From the NCBI GenBank assembly GCA_045538935.1, contig JAZQEI010000027.1:139959-203958 (forward strand): a DNA stretch of 64,000 bases, written 5' to 3'. A program made the translations under genes and the position numbers. How positions within the stretch are numbered: position 1 is the stretch's first letter; each line of letters starts with the position of its first letter. The DNA comes from RGIG3013 sp045538935. GTDB taxonomy: Bacteria > Bacillota > Clostridia > Oscillospirales > Acutalibacteraceae. Of this stretch, positions 50,411 to 59,803 are shown piece after piece. The notes under the pieces are model-generated. The model ran no database searches and was not told the DNA's origin. It saw only the letters and a program-made list of their open reading frames with translations.

Positions 50411-51367
50411 TTATTCTTCTATTTGTTGGTTTTCGCTTCCGTCTAAATGCATTCTATAATAGCTAAACACATAGTTTCCACTAGTATTATCTTTGGTACC
50501 TAATTTATAATAAATCCAATCTCCTACAATACTTATCTGTGTAGAATACTCATTATTCAATATTTCATCGTTTGTACCATCTGTTTTTATTCTGCAAATA
50601 TTATGTTTTGAATCTTTGGTGGTATAATAAAGCCATCCGTCATAAATTGCTAATTCATCTACAGGTCTTTGCAAAGCTAAACGCACAGATTCAGATCCGT
50701 CTATTTTAGATTTTTGTATTCCGTAGCCATCACTTTGAGCCGGAGCAACACTATAATAATAACCATCTTCTTCTAATAAAGAGTTTGTGCCTTCATACTC
50801 ATTTAATAATTTTCCATCAAGGTCAAACTCCTTAATATTGCCATTATTAACCCAAAAAATTTTATCATCAACAACGTCGAATCTATTTTTAACTAAATCA
50901 TTAATAATACATACAGGTTTTGATGTATCACTGAGTTTTGTTTTATACAATGCTCCATCATCTAAACGAGTATAATATACCCAGTCGTTAGCAATACAAA
51001 GCTTTTCAACATCAGATAAAAAAACTTCCTTGTTATTACCATTGGTTTTCATTCTGTAAAAGTCTAAAGATCCATACTCTCTAAAATAAACCCATTTACC
51101 TACTACGCTTATATTATTACAGTTGCCTTGATACAACATTTGTGCATCTTGGCCATTGTCCTTCACCTTATAAACTCCCTTTTTGGTAGCGTAATAAATC
51201 CAATTACCCTGCTTCGCTGCTATTGCAGAATTTGAAAGGTTAGAATAAGAGTTTCCGTATTTATTTGAAGCAATACCTCCATCACAGCCAATTACACTTA
51301 ATAACATTAAAACCGCACACAAAGTTAAACAGATAAAACGAATTACAGATTTTGTGATTGTTTTCAT
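50411..51367 (-). CDS. DUF5050-type beta-propeller lipoprotein
   Basis: A 318-residue lipoprotein. The signal peptide ends in LLSVIGC with the lipidated Cys near residue 27. The mature part is built of repeats with WIYYATKKGVYKV, WVYFREYGSLDFYRMKTNGNN, WVYYTRLDDGALYK, WLYYTTKDSKHNICRIKTDG and WIYYKLGTKDN, the YWTN/WIYY blades of a DUF5050-type propeller. ATG at 51367 is preferred because AAAGGGTGA precedes it and a lipobox follows; the longer frame runs into the upstream terminator. Ligand is unknown; such proteins are surface modules. Confidence 0.82.
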   Translation of the reverse strand: MKTITKSVIRFICLTLCAVLMLLSVIGCDGGIASNKYGNSYSNLSNSAIAAKQGNWIYYATKKGVYKVKDNGQDAQMLYQGNCNNISVVGKWVYFREYGSLDFYRMKTNGNNKEVFLSDVEKLCIANDWVYYTRLDDGALYKTKLSDTSKPVCIINDLVKNRFDVVDDKIFWVNNGNIKEFDLDGKLLNEYEGTNSLLEEDGYYYSVAPAQSDGYGIQKSKIDGSESVRLALQRPVDELAIYDGWLYYTTKDSKHNICRIKTDGTNDEILNNEYSTQISIVGDWIYYKLGTKDNTSGNYVFSYYRMHLDGSENQQIEE

Positions 51368-51401
51368 TTTAATCACCCTTTTAAGAATTTTTCTTACATA
51401 T

Positions 51402-51430
51402 ACGATAACACATTTTAATAGTATAGTCAA
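51402..51430 (-). promoter_or_regulatory. Promoter of the DUF5050-type lipoprotein gene
   Basis: On the minus strand TTGACT (51430-51425), 17 bases, TATCGT (51407-51402). The -10 match is only fair. Confidence 0.4.
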
Positions 51431-51440
51431 TAATAAAACA

Positions 51441-51466
51441 AAAGCGTGGGCAATTGCCCACGCTTT
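51441..51466 (-). terminator. Terminator of pckG
   Basis: A perfect palindrome of 26 bases with 11-bp arms (AAAGCGTGGGC) and an AATT loop, with U-rich tail on the minus strand, 16 bases after the pckG stop. Confidence 0.85.
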
Positions 51467-51482
51467 AAAAACACCATATAAA

Positions 51483-53261
51483 TTAGTTAAGAGCACTAAT
51501 AAGCTTATTAAGTTCTGCTCTAAGTTCTTCAGGAAGTCTGTCGCCAAACTTCTTGTAATGCTCTTCAATTTCGGCCGCTTCTTGTTTCCAAGTTGCATTA
51601 TCTACCTTTAAGATGCTCTTTAAGGTTTCAATATCAAAGTCAAGGTCGGTAAGGTCGATATCCTCTGCGTTAGGAACATAGCCGATAGGAGTCTCGGTAG
51701 CGCCTACCTTGCCTTCGCAACGGTCAATAATCCAATTAAGAACACGGATGTTATCACCAAATCCGGGCCAGATGAAGTTGCCCTCGTCATCGGTTCTAAA
51801 CCAGTTAACGTTGAAGATCTTAGGAGCTTTATCGCCGAGCTTTTCACCCATAGCAAGCCAGTGCTTAAAGTAGTCGCCCATATGATAACCGCAGAACGGA
51901 AGCATTGCCATAGGATCTCTACGAACAACACCAACTGCACCTGCAGCTGCAGCAGTTGTTTCAGAAGCCATTGCGGAGCCTACGAATACGCCGTTAACCC
52001 AATCGCGTGATTGATATACAAGCGGAGCGCACTTTGCACGTCTGCCACCAAATATGATTGCAGAAATCGGCACGCCCTCGCCCTTGTCAAACTCTTCAGA
52101 AATGCAAGGACAGTTCTTTGCGGGTGCTGTAAATCTTGAGTTGGGGTGTGCACCGTAGGTGGACTTATCGCTCTTATCGAACTTAGAAGCATCCCACTTG
52201 TTGCCCTTCCAGTCGTTTGCGTTTGTAGGAAGATCTTTATTAAGGCCCTCCCACCAAACTGTATTATCATCTAAATTGTGTAATACATTGGTGAATATTG
52301 TGCCCTTGCGTGTAGATGCTAAAGCATTGTAGTTAGACTTAGCATTTGTACCTGGAGCAACGCCAAAGAAACCGTTTTCGGGGTTGATAGCATAAAGTCT
52401 GCCATCTTTACCTATACGCATCCAAGCAATATCGTCACCAACAGTCCAAACCTTGTAACCCTTTTTACGTAGATACTCGGGCGGAATAAGCATAGCAAGG
52501 TTGGTTTTACCGCAAGCAGATGGGAATGCTGCTGCAACATACTTAACCTCGCCCTTAGGATTCTCAATGCCTAAAATAAGCATATGCTCTGCCATCCAGC
52601 CTTCTTTCCAACCTTGGTAAGAAGCTATTCTAAGTGCAAAACATTTTTTACCAAGTAAAACGTTACCGCCGTAACCAGAGTTAACCGAGATAATTGTATT
52701 GTCTTCGGGGAACTGGCAGATATATCTGTTTTCGGGGTCAATATCGCAACGAGAATGGAAACATCTTACCCAATCTTCACTGTCGCCTAAAACCTCTAAA
52801 ACATCTTTGCCTACTCTGGTCATAATAAGCATATTAAGAACAACGTAAACAGAGTCGGTTACCTCAATACCAATTTTAGCAAGAGGAGAACCTACAGGGC
52901 CCATAGAATAAGGAATAACGTACATTGTCTTACCCTTATAAGAACCGCGTGCAATGTTATAAAGCTTTTTATACATAGCTTCAGGATCATACCAGTTATT
53001 GGTAGGACCTGCATCTTCTTTTACCTTTGAACAAATAAATGTGCGGTCTTCTACACGTGCAACGTCATTAGGATTGGTTCTGTGTAAATAGCAATCAGGC
53101 AAAAGCTCTTGGTTAAGCTTTAAAAGTTCACCTGTTTTTACAGCGATTTCTCTGAGCTGTTCGGTTTGCTCATCACTGCCGTCAATCCAAACAACTTCGT
53201 CTGGATTAACTAATTCTTTAATTTCATCAAGCCATTTGATAACTGTTTTATTTGTGGTCAT
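51483..53261 (-). CDS. pckG: Phosphoenolpyruvate carboxykinase (GTP)
   Basis: Interconverts oxaloacetate plus GTP with PEP, CO2 and GDP. The 592-residue protein has the GTP-type motifs: kinase loop AAFPSACGKTNLAML near 285 with the hyper-reactive Cys, IAWMRIGKDGRLYAINPENGFFGVAPGT near 310, and RAKCAPLVYQSRDWVNG near 410. It lacks the ATP-type (pckA) signature. In anaerobes it often works toward oxaloacetate during fermentation (inference). ATG at 53261 follows AAAGGAG. It is monocistronic with its own promoter. Confidence 0.95.
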   Translation of the reverse strand: MTTNKTVIKWLDEIKELVNPDEVVWIDGSDEQTEQLREIAVKTGELLKLNQELLPDCYLHRTNPNDVARVEDRTFICSKVKEDAGPTNNWYDPEAMYKKLYNIARGSYKGKTMYVIPYSMGPVGSPLAKIGIEVTDSVYVVLNMLIMTRVGKDVLEVLGDSEDWVRCFHSRCDIDPENRYICQFPEDNTIISVNSGYGGNVLLGKKCFALRIASYQGWKEGWMAEHMLILGIENPKGEVKYVAAAFPSACGKTNLAMLIPPEYLRKKGYKVWTVGDDIAWMRIGKDGRLYAINPENGFFGVAPGTNAKSNYNALASTRKGTIFTNVLHNLDDNTVWWEGLNKDLPTNANDWKGNKWDASKFDKSDKSTYGAHPNSRFTAPAKNCPCISEEFDKGEGVPISAIIFGGRRAKCAPLVYQSRDWVNGVFVGSAMASETTAAAAGAVGVVRRDPMAMLPFCGYHMGDYFKHWLAMGEKLGDKAPKIFNVNWFRTDDEGNFIWPGFGDNIRVLNWIIDRCEGKVGATETPIGYVPNAEDIDLTDLDFDIETLKSILKVDNATWKQEAAEIEEHYKKFGDRLPEELRAELNKLISALN

Positions 53262-53305
53262 TTTATTTTCTCCTTTTAGCAATTTATCAAATTTCTGCCT
53301 TATAT

Positions 53306-53334
53306 ATTATACAATACAACTTTTGTTAATTCAA
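53306..53334 (-). promoter_or_regulatory. Promoter of pckG
   Basis: On the minus strand TTGAAT (53334-53329), 17 bases, TATAAT (53311-53306), about 45 bases before the start codon. Confidence 0.7.
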
Positions 53335-53358
53335 TAGCTTTTACAAAATATTTTAAAT

Positions 53359-53967
53359 TTATTTTTCATTTATTAATAAAAGTTCTTTTCGCACAGCTTT
53401 TATGGGGAATCCTACAATATTAAAGTAGTCTCCTCTATATTTTCTTACTAGCTTTTTACCGACAGACTGAATGCCATACCCTCCAGCCTTATCAAAACAA
53501 TCGCCACTTTTAATATAATCGGTTATTTGCTTGTCTGAAAGCTTTTTAAACCAAACATTTGATACCACACTAAATGTTTTTGATATGCCATCTTTTACAA
53601 TACAACAACCAGTAACAACAATATGTTTATTGTTTGAGAGCTCTTTTAGCATACTTAATGCTTGTTCTTTATTGCGCGGCTTACCTAGAATTTTATTATT
53701 TAAAATTACCACAGTATCGCAGCCTAAAACTATTTGGTCCCGGTGATGACTTGCTACATATTCCGCCTTTTGCTTTGCTAAAATAACAGGCACTTTTATT
53801 ACATCGGTATTAGGGTCTATTTTCTCCTCAATATCTGCAGGAATACAAGTAAAATCATTAGTAATTTTTGAAATTAATTCCTTACGTCTTGGTGACTGCG
53901 ATGCTAAAATAATATTAGGTGAAAATTTTAATCTTTTAAAGCAAAACGCGTATGGTTTTATAAACAT
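53359..53967 (-). CDS. maf: Maf-family nucleoside triphosphate pyrophosphatase
   Basis: Maf proteins hydrolyse non-canonical nucleotides and affect septation. The 202-residue protein has NIILASQSPRRKELISKI near residue 18, the VLGCDTVVILNNKILGKPRNKEQA core with catalytic Asp, and a GYGIQSVGKKLVRKYRGDYFNIVGFP tail. The start ATG at 53967 has AAAGGAG 6 bases upstream, giving an N-terminal extension of about 15 residues relative to most homologues. Codon use matches the neighbours. Confidence 0.9.
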   Translation of the reverse strand: MFIKPYAFCFKRLKFSPNIILASQSPRRKELISKITNDFTCIPADIEEKIDPNTDVIKVPVILAKQKAEYVASHHRDQIVLGCDTVVILNNKILGKPRNKEQALSMLKELSNNKHIVVTGCCIVKDGISKTFSVVSNVWFKKLSDKQITDYIKSGDCFDKAGGYGIQSVGKKLVRKYRGDYFNIVGFPIKAVRKELLLINEK

Positions 53968-54026
53968 AAATTGCTCCTTTTGTAATAAAAAATAATTTTA
54001 AACAAACACTATGCTTGGTGATAAAA

Positions 54027-54665
54027 ATGAAAGCATTAAAAACCTTTGTTTTAATTTTACTATCAATATGTATATGTATTCTTCCCTGCTTTGCGGTAAG
54101 CAAAATAGGCTCACGCGGAGATGAAGTAACACAAATACAGACCAAACTAAAACGTTGGGGATATTACTTTGGACAAATAGACGGAATATATGGCACTAAA
54201 ACAAAAGATGCCGTAAAATATTTTCAACAAAAAAACGGACTGAAGGTTGACGGAATTGCGGGCAAAGAAACCCTTAACGCAATGGGAATAACGGGCTCTA
54301 ACAATAACTATTTTTCGTCAGACTACGAGCTGTTAGCCAGACTGATTTCAGCCGAAGCTAGAGGCGAACCGTACGAAGGACAGGTAGCTGTTGGTGCTGT
54401 TGTTTTAAACCGAGTTGAGCACCCCTCGTTCCCAGATTCTATATCGGGGGTTATATACCAAAATGGTGCATTTTCTTGCCTTTATGACGGCCAATTTGAC
54501 AAGCCTATAGCCGACAGCGCCTACTCTGCCGCAAGTGATGCTTTAAACGGCTTAGACCCAAGCGGTGGCGCAATTTATTATTTTAACCCATCTACCGCAA
54601 CAAACAAATGGATATGGTCACGACCGCTCATAAAGGTTATAGGAAAGCACAGATTTTGCAGTTAA
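54027..54665 (+). CDS. sleB: SleB-like spore cortex/cell-wall hydrolase
   Basis: A 212-residue secreted lytic transglycosylase of the SleB/cell-wall hydrolase type. It starts with a signal peptide (about 1-23), a peptidoglycan-binding domain (GSRGDEVTQIQTKLKRWGYYFGQIDGIYGTKTKDAVKYFQ, about 28-85), and the catalytic domain (ARLISAEARGEPYEGQVAVGAVVLNRVEHPSFPDSISGVI, with the Glu of SAEARGE). It supports an ability to form spores. ATG at 54027 is used; a TTG/GTG start upstream is less likely. Divergent from maf. Confidence 0.88.
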   Translation: MKALKTFVLILLSICICILPCFAVSKIGSRGDEVTQIQTKLKRWGYYFGQIDGIYGTKTKDAVKYFQQKNGLKVDGIAGKETLNAMGITGSNNNYFSSDYELLARLISAEARGEPYEGQVAVGAVVLNRVEHPSFPDSISGVIYQNGAFSCLYDGQFDKPIADSAYSAASDALNGLDPSGGAIYYFNPSTATNKWIWSRPLIKVIGKHRFCS

Positions 54666-54669
54666 TTTT

Positions 54670-54698
54670 AAGCCACGGAAAACGACTTTCCGTGGCTT
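54670..54698. terminator. Bidirectional terminator between sleB and the GH51 gene
   Basis: A perfect 12-bp stem (54670-54681 with 54687-54698; AAGCCACGGAAA) with a 5-base loop and ATTTTT on the plus strand. Confidence 0.85.
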
Positions 54699-54716
54699 AT
54701 TTTTATTAGCTCTTCC

Positions 54717-56192
54717 CTACGCTTTTTCTAAACAAATTCTTACTACGCTATGTTTTGGCACTGCGAAGGATAAATTGTCGGGTACTGTAAAGTCATCATC
54801 TTTAATATTATAGGGTTCATCAAACGTGTTATAGTCGCGCACATTCTTGCAAGTAACAATGTTAGACTTTACAACCTTCCAGTTTTCTTTTAAACACAAG
54901 TCTATTTCTTTTTTATCATACAAATTCTTATTTACAATACTAACCGTAAGTTTATTACCATCCTCACTTACGGTGGCAACAGTATCTAAATCAGAGTCAA
55001 TATCATTTGGTAAAACGTTGGTTAAATACTGATTTGTATGCTCTTTTAAAAGCTTCATAATATAGAATGTAGGAGTTTTGTAGAACTTTTCTCCGTCGGT
55101 TTCAAACAAGCTTTGTAAAAGGTTGGAAAGTTGAGTTTCCATCGCAAACTCAACAATATCTGAATTTTTATAGAAAATATGGAAAGTAAGTGCCGCAAAT
55201 ATAGCATCGCGCATGGTTTGTTTTTGATTTTGATTATTTTGAACTGTAGCTTCCGGGTGCCATACTCCCCATTCATCAAAGCAAATTTTGGTGTTTGAGC
55301 CTTTAGGAGTATGCTCTTTTATTGTAATACGGTGCAAGTCAATATCATACTGATAACGGTCTAACAAATTAAGCAATGCATAATATCCGTCATCGGTATA
55401 ATCTGTCTCGCCGCCACAAATCTCACCGCCTTGCTTTGCTCCGCCTAGATAATGGTGTATAGATAAAGCATTTGGAGCGATATCTCTTTGGTTGCGAGTT
55501 ATGTGATCAAGAGCCTTACCGGGCCAACCGGGCAAGCTATGGCGCATAGAAAGGCCAAGGCCTATAAAATAAAGTTTCTTTCTTCTGTCTTCTCTTAAAA
55601 CAGTTTGGTACCTTAAATAATTTTGAGCATATGCAATAGGATTATTATAATCTATATGCCATACGTTTTCGTCGGTATTGCCTATTCCCCAAAACTTAAC
55701 GTTATAAGGCTCTGCATGACCATTTTGTGCTCTTAACGCGCCGTATTTTGTATTGGTCGGTCCGTTTACATATTCGTACCAGTCTAAAAACTCTTCAGGT
55801 GTACCTGTAGCTACATTTACGGTAAGTATTGGGTCAGCGCCTGTAAGGGAGCAAAAACGCATAAATTCATCGGTACCAAAATCCATACGCCAAACCGGAT
55901 TTGCCAGATCTGCTATGGGGTGCATACGGTCTTGTCTGTCTTTGCCTATACCGTTTTTCCAGTGATAATGGTCTGCACAGCAACCGCCCGGCCAACGCAT
56001 AGCGCCAACCGAAAGTTCTTTACAACCGTCAATAACATCTTTGCGGATGCCGTCGATATTTTCTATTTTGCTTTCTTTACCTACCCAAATACCGTCATAA
56101 ATAACCTTGCCAAAATATTCAAAAAACACAGAATGTATATATTTTGATACAAAATAATCTTCTTTTTTTGTTGGAATTATATGGTATTTCAT
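54717..56192 (-). CDS. Alpha-L-arabinofuranosidase, GH51 family, unusual acid/base motif
   Basis: A 491-residue intracellular GH51 enzyme releasing arabinose from arabinan or arabinoxylan oligosaccharides; no signal peptide. GAMRWPGGCCADHYHWKNGIG near 63 is the family signature, and the nucleophile Glu lies in CFDEWGVW near residue 307. The acid/base region, usually GNEMDGPW or GNENWG, reads GIGNTDENVWHID, so Thr173 stands where the catalytic Glu is expected, with Asp174 and Glu175 beside it. The neighbouring genes are sugar-nucleotide and polysaccharide genes. GTGG-rich binding site precedes ATG at 56192. Confidence 0.85.
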   Translation of the reverse strand: MKYHIIPTKKEDYFVSKYIHSVFFEYFGKVIYDGIWVGKESKIENIDGIRKDVIDGCKELSVGAMRWPGGCCADHYHWKNGIGKDRQDRMHPIADLANPVWRMDFGTDEFMRFCSLTGADPILTVNVATGTPEEFLDWYEYVNGPTNTKYGALRAQNGHAEPYNVKFWGIGNTDENVWHIDYNNPIAYAQNYLRYQTVLREDRRKKLYFIGLGLSMRHSLPGWPGKALDHITRNQRDIAPNALSIHHYLGGAKQGGEICGGETDYTDDGYYALLNLLDRYQYDIDLHRITIKEHTPKGSNTKICFDEWGVWHPEATVQNNQNQKQTMRDAIFAALTFHIFYKNSDIVEFAMETQLSNLLQSLFETDGEKFYKTPTFYIMKLLKEHTNQYLTNVLPNDIDSDLDTVATVSEDGNKLTVSIVNKNLYDKKEIDLCLKENWKVVKSNIVTCKNVRDYNTFDEPYNIKDDDFTVPDNLSFAVPKHSVVRICLEKA

Positions 56193-56238
56193 TTATAAAA
56201 CCACCTTTGACAATTTTCACTCAAATTGCACCATTAAA

Positions 56239-56275
56239 CAAAGAAACGACAAATAACAATATTGTCGTTTCTTTG
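56239..56275 (-). terminator. Terminator of the nucleotidyltransferase operon
   Basis: A perfect 14-bp stem (56239-56252 with 56262-56275; CAAAGAAACGACAA) with a 9-base loop, 20 bases after the nucleotidyltransferase stop. Confidence 0.75.
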
Positions 56276-56295
56276 TACTGCGTTGACATATTAAA

Positions 56296-57168
56296 TTAGT
56301 CGTACATTCCAAGGTCGGTCATCTTGCGCAAAGCATCTACAACCAACTGTTTGTCTTCTTTGTATGTAACGCCGTACCATTTGTCTTCGGCTATAAGAAC
56401 ATTTACCTTTTTAGTGCCCTTCTTTATAAGTTCGTCTACCATAAATGGTAAATAAAACTCTGCTTTAGGAGTATTGATATTTTCTTTTAAGAAGTTTTCA
56501 AAACCGTTTTGTAAATGGCCGAAAAAGTCGGTACCAAAGCCCCACATATTCATAGACACAACTGTATTTTTATCTAGCGGTATCCAATTACCGTTTTCAT
56601 CTTCATACTTGCAGTCCATAATTTTGGTGCGCTCAACAATATCTACAAGCTGGTTGTTGGCATCTATAGAGCATACGCCACGTGAAACGTGACCGTTTTC
56701 GGTTAAGGTATTGCAAAGTCTAAAGCCTACCATACAGTACTCATCTTTATTAGCAAGACCTTTATAAATTTGAGAAAATGCCTCTTTGCCATAATAGTCG
56801 TCGGCATTAATAGCTGCAAATGGTGTTGTTACTACATCTTTACAACACAAAATAGCGTGACCTGTTCCCCAAGGCTTTTGACGCTCTGCGGGGGCAACAA
56901 AGCCGTTTGGTAAAGCATCTATTTCTTGAAAAACATAATCGACATCTATTGTTTTTTCGATTCTTCTACCAACTAATTCTCTAAAATCTTTTTCAATAGC
57001 GTGTTTAATAACAAAAACAACCTTATTAAAACCTGCTTTTTTTGCATCGTAAACCGAGTAGTCTAATATAGCCTCTCCGTTCTTACCAACAGGCTCTAAC
57101 TGTTTAAGACCGCCAAATCGGCTTCCCATTCCGGCCGCCATTATAACTAGTGTTGCATCGTGATTCAT
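56296..57168 (-). CDS. Sugar-1-phosphate nucleotidyltransferase
   Basis: A 290-residue nucleotidyltransferase forming an NDP-sugar. The N-terminal active-site motif is MAAGMGSRFGGLKQLEPVGKNG near residue 10, with FAAINADDYYGKEAF near 118. The C-terminal half is different from RmlA and GalU, so the sugar is not determined. It is 15 bases after the polyprenyl glycosylphosphotransferase gene, with which it is likely cotranscribed in cell-surface polysaccharide synthesis. Confidence 0.85.
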   Translation of the reverse strand: MNHDATLVIMAAGMGSRFGGLKQLEPVGKNGEAILDYSVYDAKKAGFNKVVFVIKHAIEKDFRELVGRRIEKTIDVDYVFQEIDALPNGFVAPAERQKPWGTGHAILCCKDVVTTPFAAINADDYYGKEAFSQIYKGLANKDEYCMVGFRLCNTLTENGHVSRGVCSIDANNQLVDIVERTKIMDCKYEDENGNWIPLDKNTVVSMNMWGFGTDFFGHLQNGFENFLKENINTPKAEFYLPFMVDELIKKGTKKVNVLIAEDKWYGVTYKEDKQLVVDALRKMTDLGMYD

Positions 57169-57183
57169 AGTAAAACCTCTTTA

Positions 57184-58524
57184 TCATTTTTTTGTTGGCT
57201 CATTAAATCCTTCGGTACTCTCTTTAATAAAAAGTATTTTTACTGTCATGGCCATTAACTTAATATCCATAAGCAGAGAGTATTTTTCAATATAAATCAA
57301 GTCCATATTAAGTTTATCTTGCGGACTTGTATTATATTTTCCATAAATTTGAGCATAACCCGTTAATCCGCCTTTAACCCTGTGGCGCAAAGCAAACTCT
57401 GGTAACTCATTTGTATACTCTATAACGTTTTCTACACGCTCAGGACGGGGGCCTACCATAGAAATATCGCCCATTAAAACGTTTATAAGTTGTGGCATTT
57501 CATCTATTCTAAACGGACGAATAATTTTACCTACAGGTGTTATTCTTTCGTCGTTATCAGATGCGCCTCTAACTCCATCTTTATCGGCATCTACAATCAT
57601 AGAGCGGAATTTTAAAATATCAAATTCCTTATTATCTTTGGTTATTCTTTTTTGCTTAAAGAATATAGGTCCGCCGTCACACAGTTTTATAGCTACAGCG
57701 GTTATCAGCATGATAGGACTAAACAAAATAAGACCTATTGATGCAATAACAATGTCCATGACACGTTTTGCCATAGCTTGTTCTATGGTGAGTCCACGAT
57801 TACGGCACATTAAAATTGGTGTGTCGAAAACCTGAGTTTGATACGAGTTATTAAGAATAATATCGTTACTTGACGGCAAAATATAAAGCCTTTTACCTTT
57901 TTGGTAACACATTCTTAGTATCTCATTTTTCTTAGACTTATCAAAATCGCATAGAATTACTGCTTCGTATTTATCGAGCAGCTGATTAATTTTTTCCATA
58001 TCAGTGTTATCTACCGAAACACCGCGCTCTATAGAATAACGTTCGGGAATTTTAGACATCTTCTTTATAAGCTCAAAGCCTGTTTTATCACCCGAGAAAA
58101 ACGCTATCATTTTTCTGGCGCTGTAAAGCCTAAAATAAATAGTATTGGCGCAAGAAGAACCAATAAATACCATTACTATTTGCTCTGCCATACCAATTAA
58201 AATTGGCCAAAACGGCATAATTTGACGTGCAATAAGGCAGAAAACCATGTACATAACAAAGTTAGTAAATACAACTGCCAGTGTTAAACTATATATAAGC
58301 TCGTGCAGCCGTGATACTCCTACCCTAAAGCCACCGTAAAGACTTATAAAGGTCATAAAAATTATTAAAAAAGCAAACACAACCAGGTAGTTACCGTTTT
58401 TACTGAAAAGCGCTTCTGTGTAGTGAGTCTTCCATGTGTTTATAAACAAAAAGGTGACCGACAGTACTATGAAGATTTTTGTTATAAGCAGTATGGACTT
58501 GCGAAATTTTATAGCAATATTCAT
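57184..58524 (-). CDS. Polyprenyl-phosphate sugar phosphotransferase (WbaP/WcaJ-like)
   Basis: A 446-residue membrane enzyme that starts surface-polysaccharide units by moving a sugar phosphate to undecaprenyl phosphate. It has four or five N-terminal TM helices to about residue 135, a middle cytosolic region, and a C-terminal Bac_transf domain starting AKRVMDIVIASIGLILFSPIM, with FKQKRI, FDILKFRSM, DEMPQLINVLMGDISMVGPRP and HRVKGGLTGYAQIYGKYNTS, all conserved. It is the upstream partner of the nucleotidyltransferase. Confidence 0.93.
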   Translation of the reverse strand: MNIAIKFRKSILLITKIFIVLSVTFLFINTWKTHYTEALFSKNGNYLVVFAFLIIFMTFISLYGGFRVGVSRLHELIYSLTLAVVFTNFVMYMVFCLIARQIMPFWPILIGMAEQIVMVFIGSSCANTIYFRLYSARKMIAFFSGDKTGFELIKKMSKIPERYSIERGVSVDNTDMEKINQLLDKYEAVILCDFDKSKKNEILRMCYQKGKRLYILPSSNDIILNNSYQTQVFDTPILMCRNRGLTIEQAMAKRVMDIVIASIGLILFSPIMLITAVAIKLCDGGPIFFKQKRITKDNKEFDILKFRSMIVDADKDGVRGASDNDERITPVGKIIRPFRIDEMPQLINVLMGDISMVGPRPERVENVIEYTNELPEFALRHRVKGGLTGYAQIYGKYNTSPQDKLNMDLIYIEKYSLLMDIKLMAMTVKILFIKESTEGFNEPTKK

Positions 58525-58620
58525 TTTAAAGTCCTTTTACTATCATAATTATAAAATAGTTAATACCTAATGTAAATGTTAAATTAGACATTATTTCTTT
58601 GAATTTAGGCACAAAACCAA

Positions 58621-59802
58621 CTATCCAAGTATTTTTGTAAGTCTTTCCATTGCCTCTAAGGTGTTTTCTTTGGTTGAAAATGCGGTAAGTCTAAAGAAGC
58701 CTTCACCGTTTTGTCCAAATCCCTCACCGGGAGTGCCAACTATATTACCCTTTTCTAGTAAAAAGTCAAAAAATTCCCAAGAGCTCATACCGTTAGGGCA
58801 CTTAAGCCAAACATACGGAGAATGCTTACCGCCGGTGTACCATATGCCAAGTTTATCGAGTGTATCGGTAATAATCTTAGCATTTGCGCGATAATACTCT
58901 AAATTCTCTTTGATTTGAGCCTTACCCTCTTTTGTAAATACCTTTGCAGCTGCGCACTGAACAATGTAAGGTACACCGTTAAACTTTGTGGTTTGACGTC
59001 TGAGCCATAATTTATTTAGAGAAACCCCACCGCTTACGAGCTCGTTAGGTACTATAGTATAACCGCATCTGGTACCTGTAAAGCCTGCAGTTTTAGAGAA
59101 AGAACAGAATTCAATTGCGCACTTTTTAGCGCCTTCTATTTCATATATACTACGCGGCAAATTGCTATCGGTAACAAAAGATTCATATGCAGCATCAAAT
59201 AAAATTACTGCCTCATTTTTAAGAGCATAATCTACCCACTGACTTAATGCATCTTTACCGTAAACTGCGCCTGTTGGATTGTTTGGTGAACAAATATAAA
59301 TAATATCTGCCTTTACGCTATAATCGGGTAACGGTAAAAATCCGTTAGTTTCGTTAGCGTCCATGAACAATACTTTTCTGCCCGCCATAATGTTAGTGTC
59401 AACATATACAGGATATACTGGGTCGGGTATTAAAACCGTATTATCGGCATCGAACAAATCTAGAATATTACCCAAATCACTCTTTGCACCGTCGCTAATA
59501 AAAACCTCATCAAGCTCTAACTTTACGCCGTTTTCGTTATAATAATCGGCTATGCTTTGCTTTAAAAAGTCGTAGCCTTGCTCGGGTCCGTAGCCTTTAA
59601 AGCTTTCTTCCTTGCCCATTTGCTCACTAGCATCTATTAAGCCTGCAACTACCTCGGCGCAAAGCGGACGAGTTACATCACCAATACCCATTTTGATTAT
59701 TTTTGCATTTGGATTTGCTGCAGAAAACTCTGCTACCTTTTTAGCTATATGTGCAAACAAATAACTTTGTTTTAAATTTAAGTAATTAGCATTTATCTTC
59801 AT
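58621..59802 (-). CDS. dapL: LL-diaminopimelate aminotransferase
   Basis: Converts tetrahydrodipicolinate to LL-DAP in one step (lysine and peptidoglycan synthesis). The 393-residue PLP enzyme has KMGIGDVTRPLC near 38, CSPNNPTGAVYG near 180, and the PLP lysine in CSFSKTAGFTGTRCG near 233. ATG at 59802 is chosen because GAAGGAG precedes it. It starts 1 base after the dapF stop, so DapL and DapF are coupled and act in sequence. Confidence 0.93.
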   Translation of the reverse strand: MKINANYLNLKQSYLFAHIAKKVAEFSAANPNAKIIKMGIGDVTRPLCAEVVAGLIDASEQMGKEESFKGYGPEQGYDFLKQSIADYYNENGVKLELDEVFISDGAKSDLGNILDLFDADNTVLIPDPVYPVYVDTNIMAGRKVLFMDANETNGFLPLPDYSVKADIIYICSPNNPTGAVYGKDALSQWVDYALKNEAVILFDAAYESFVTDSNLPRSIYEIEGAKKCAIEFCSFSKTAGFTGTRCGYTIVPNELVSGGVSLNKLWLRRQTTKFNGVPYIVQCAAAKVFTKEGKAQIKENLEYYRANAKIITDTLDKLGIWYTGGKHSPYVWLKCPNGMSSWEFFDFLLEKGNIVGTPGEGFGQNGEGFFRLTAFSTKENTLEAMERLTKILG

Positions 59803-59803
59803 T

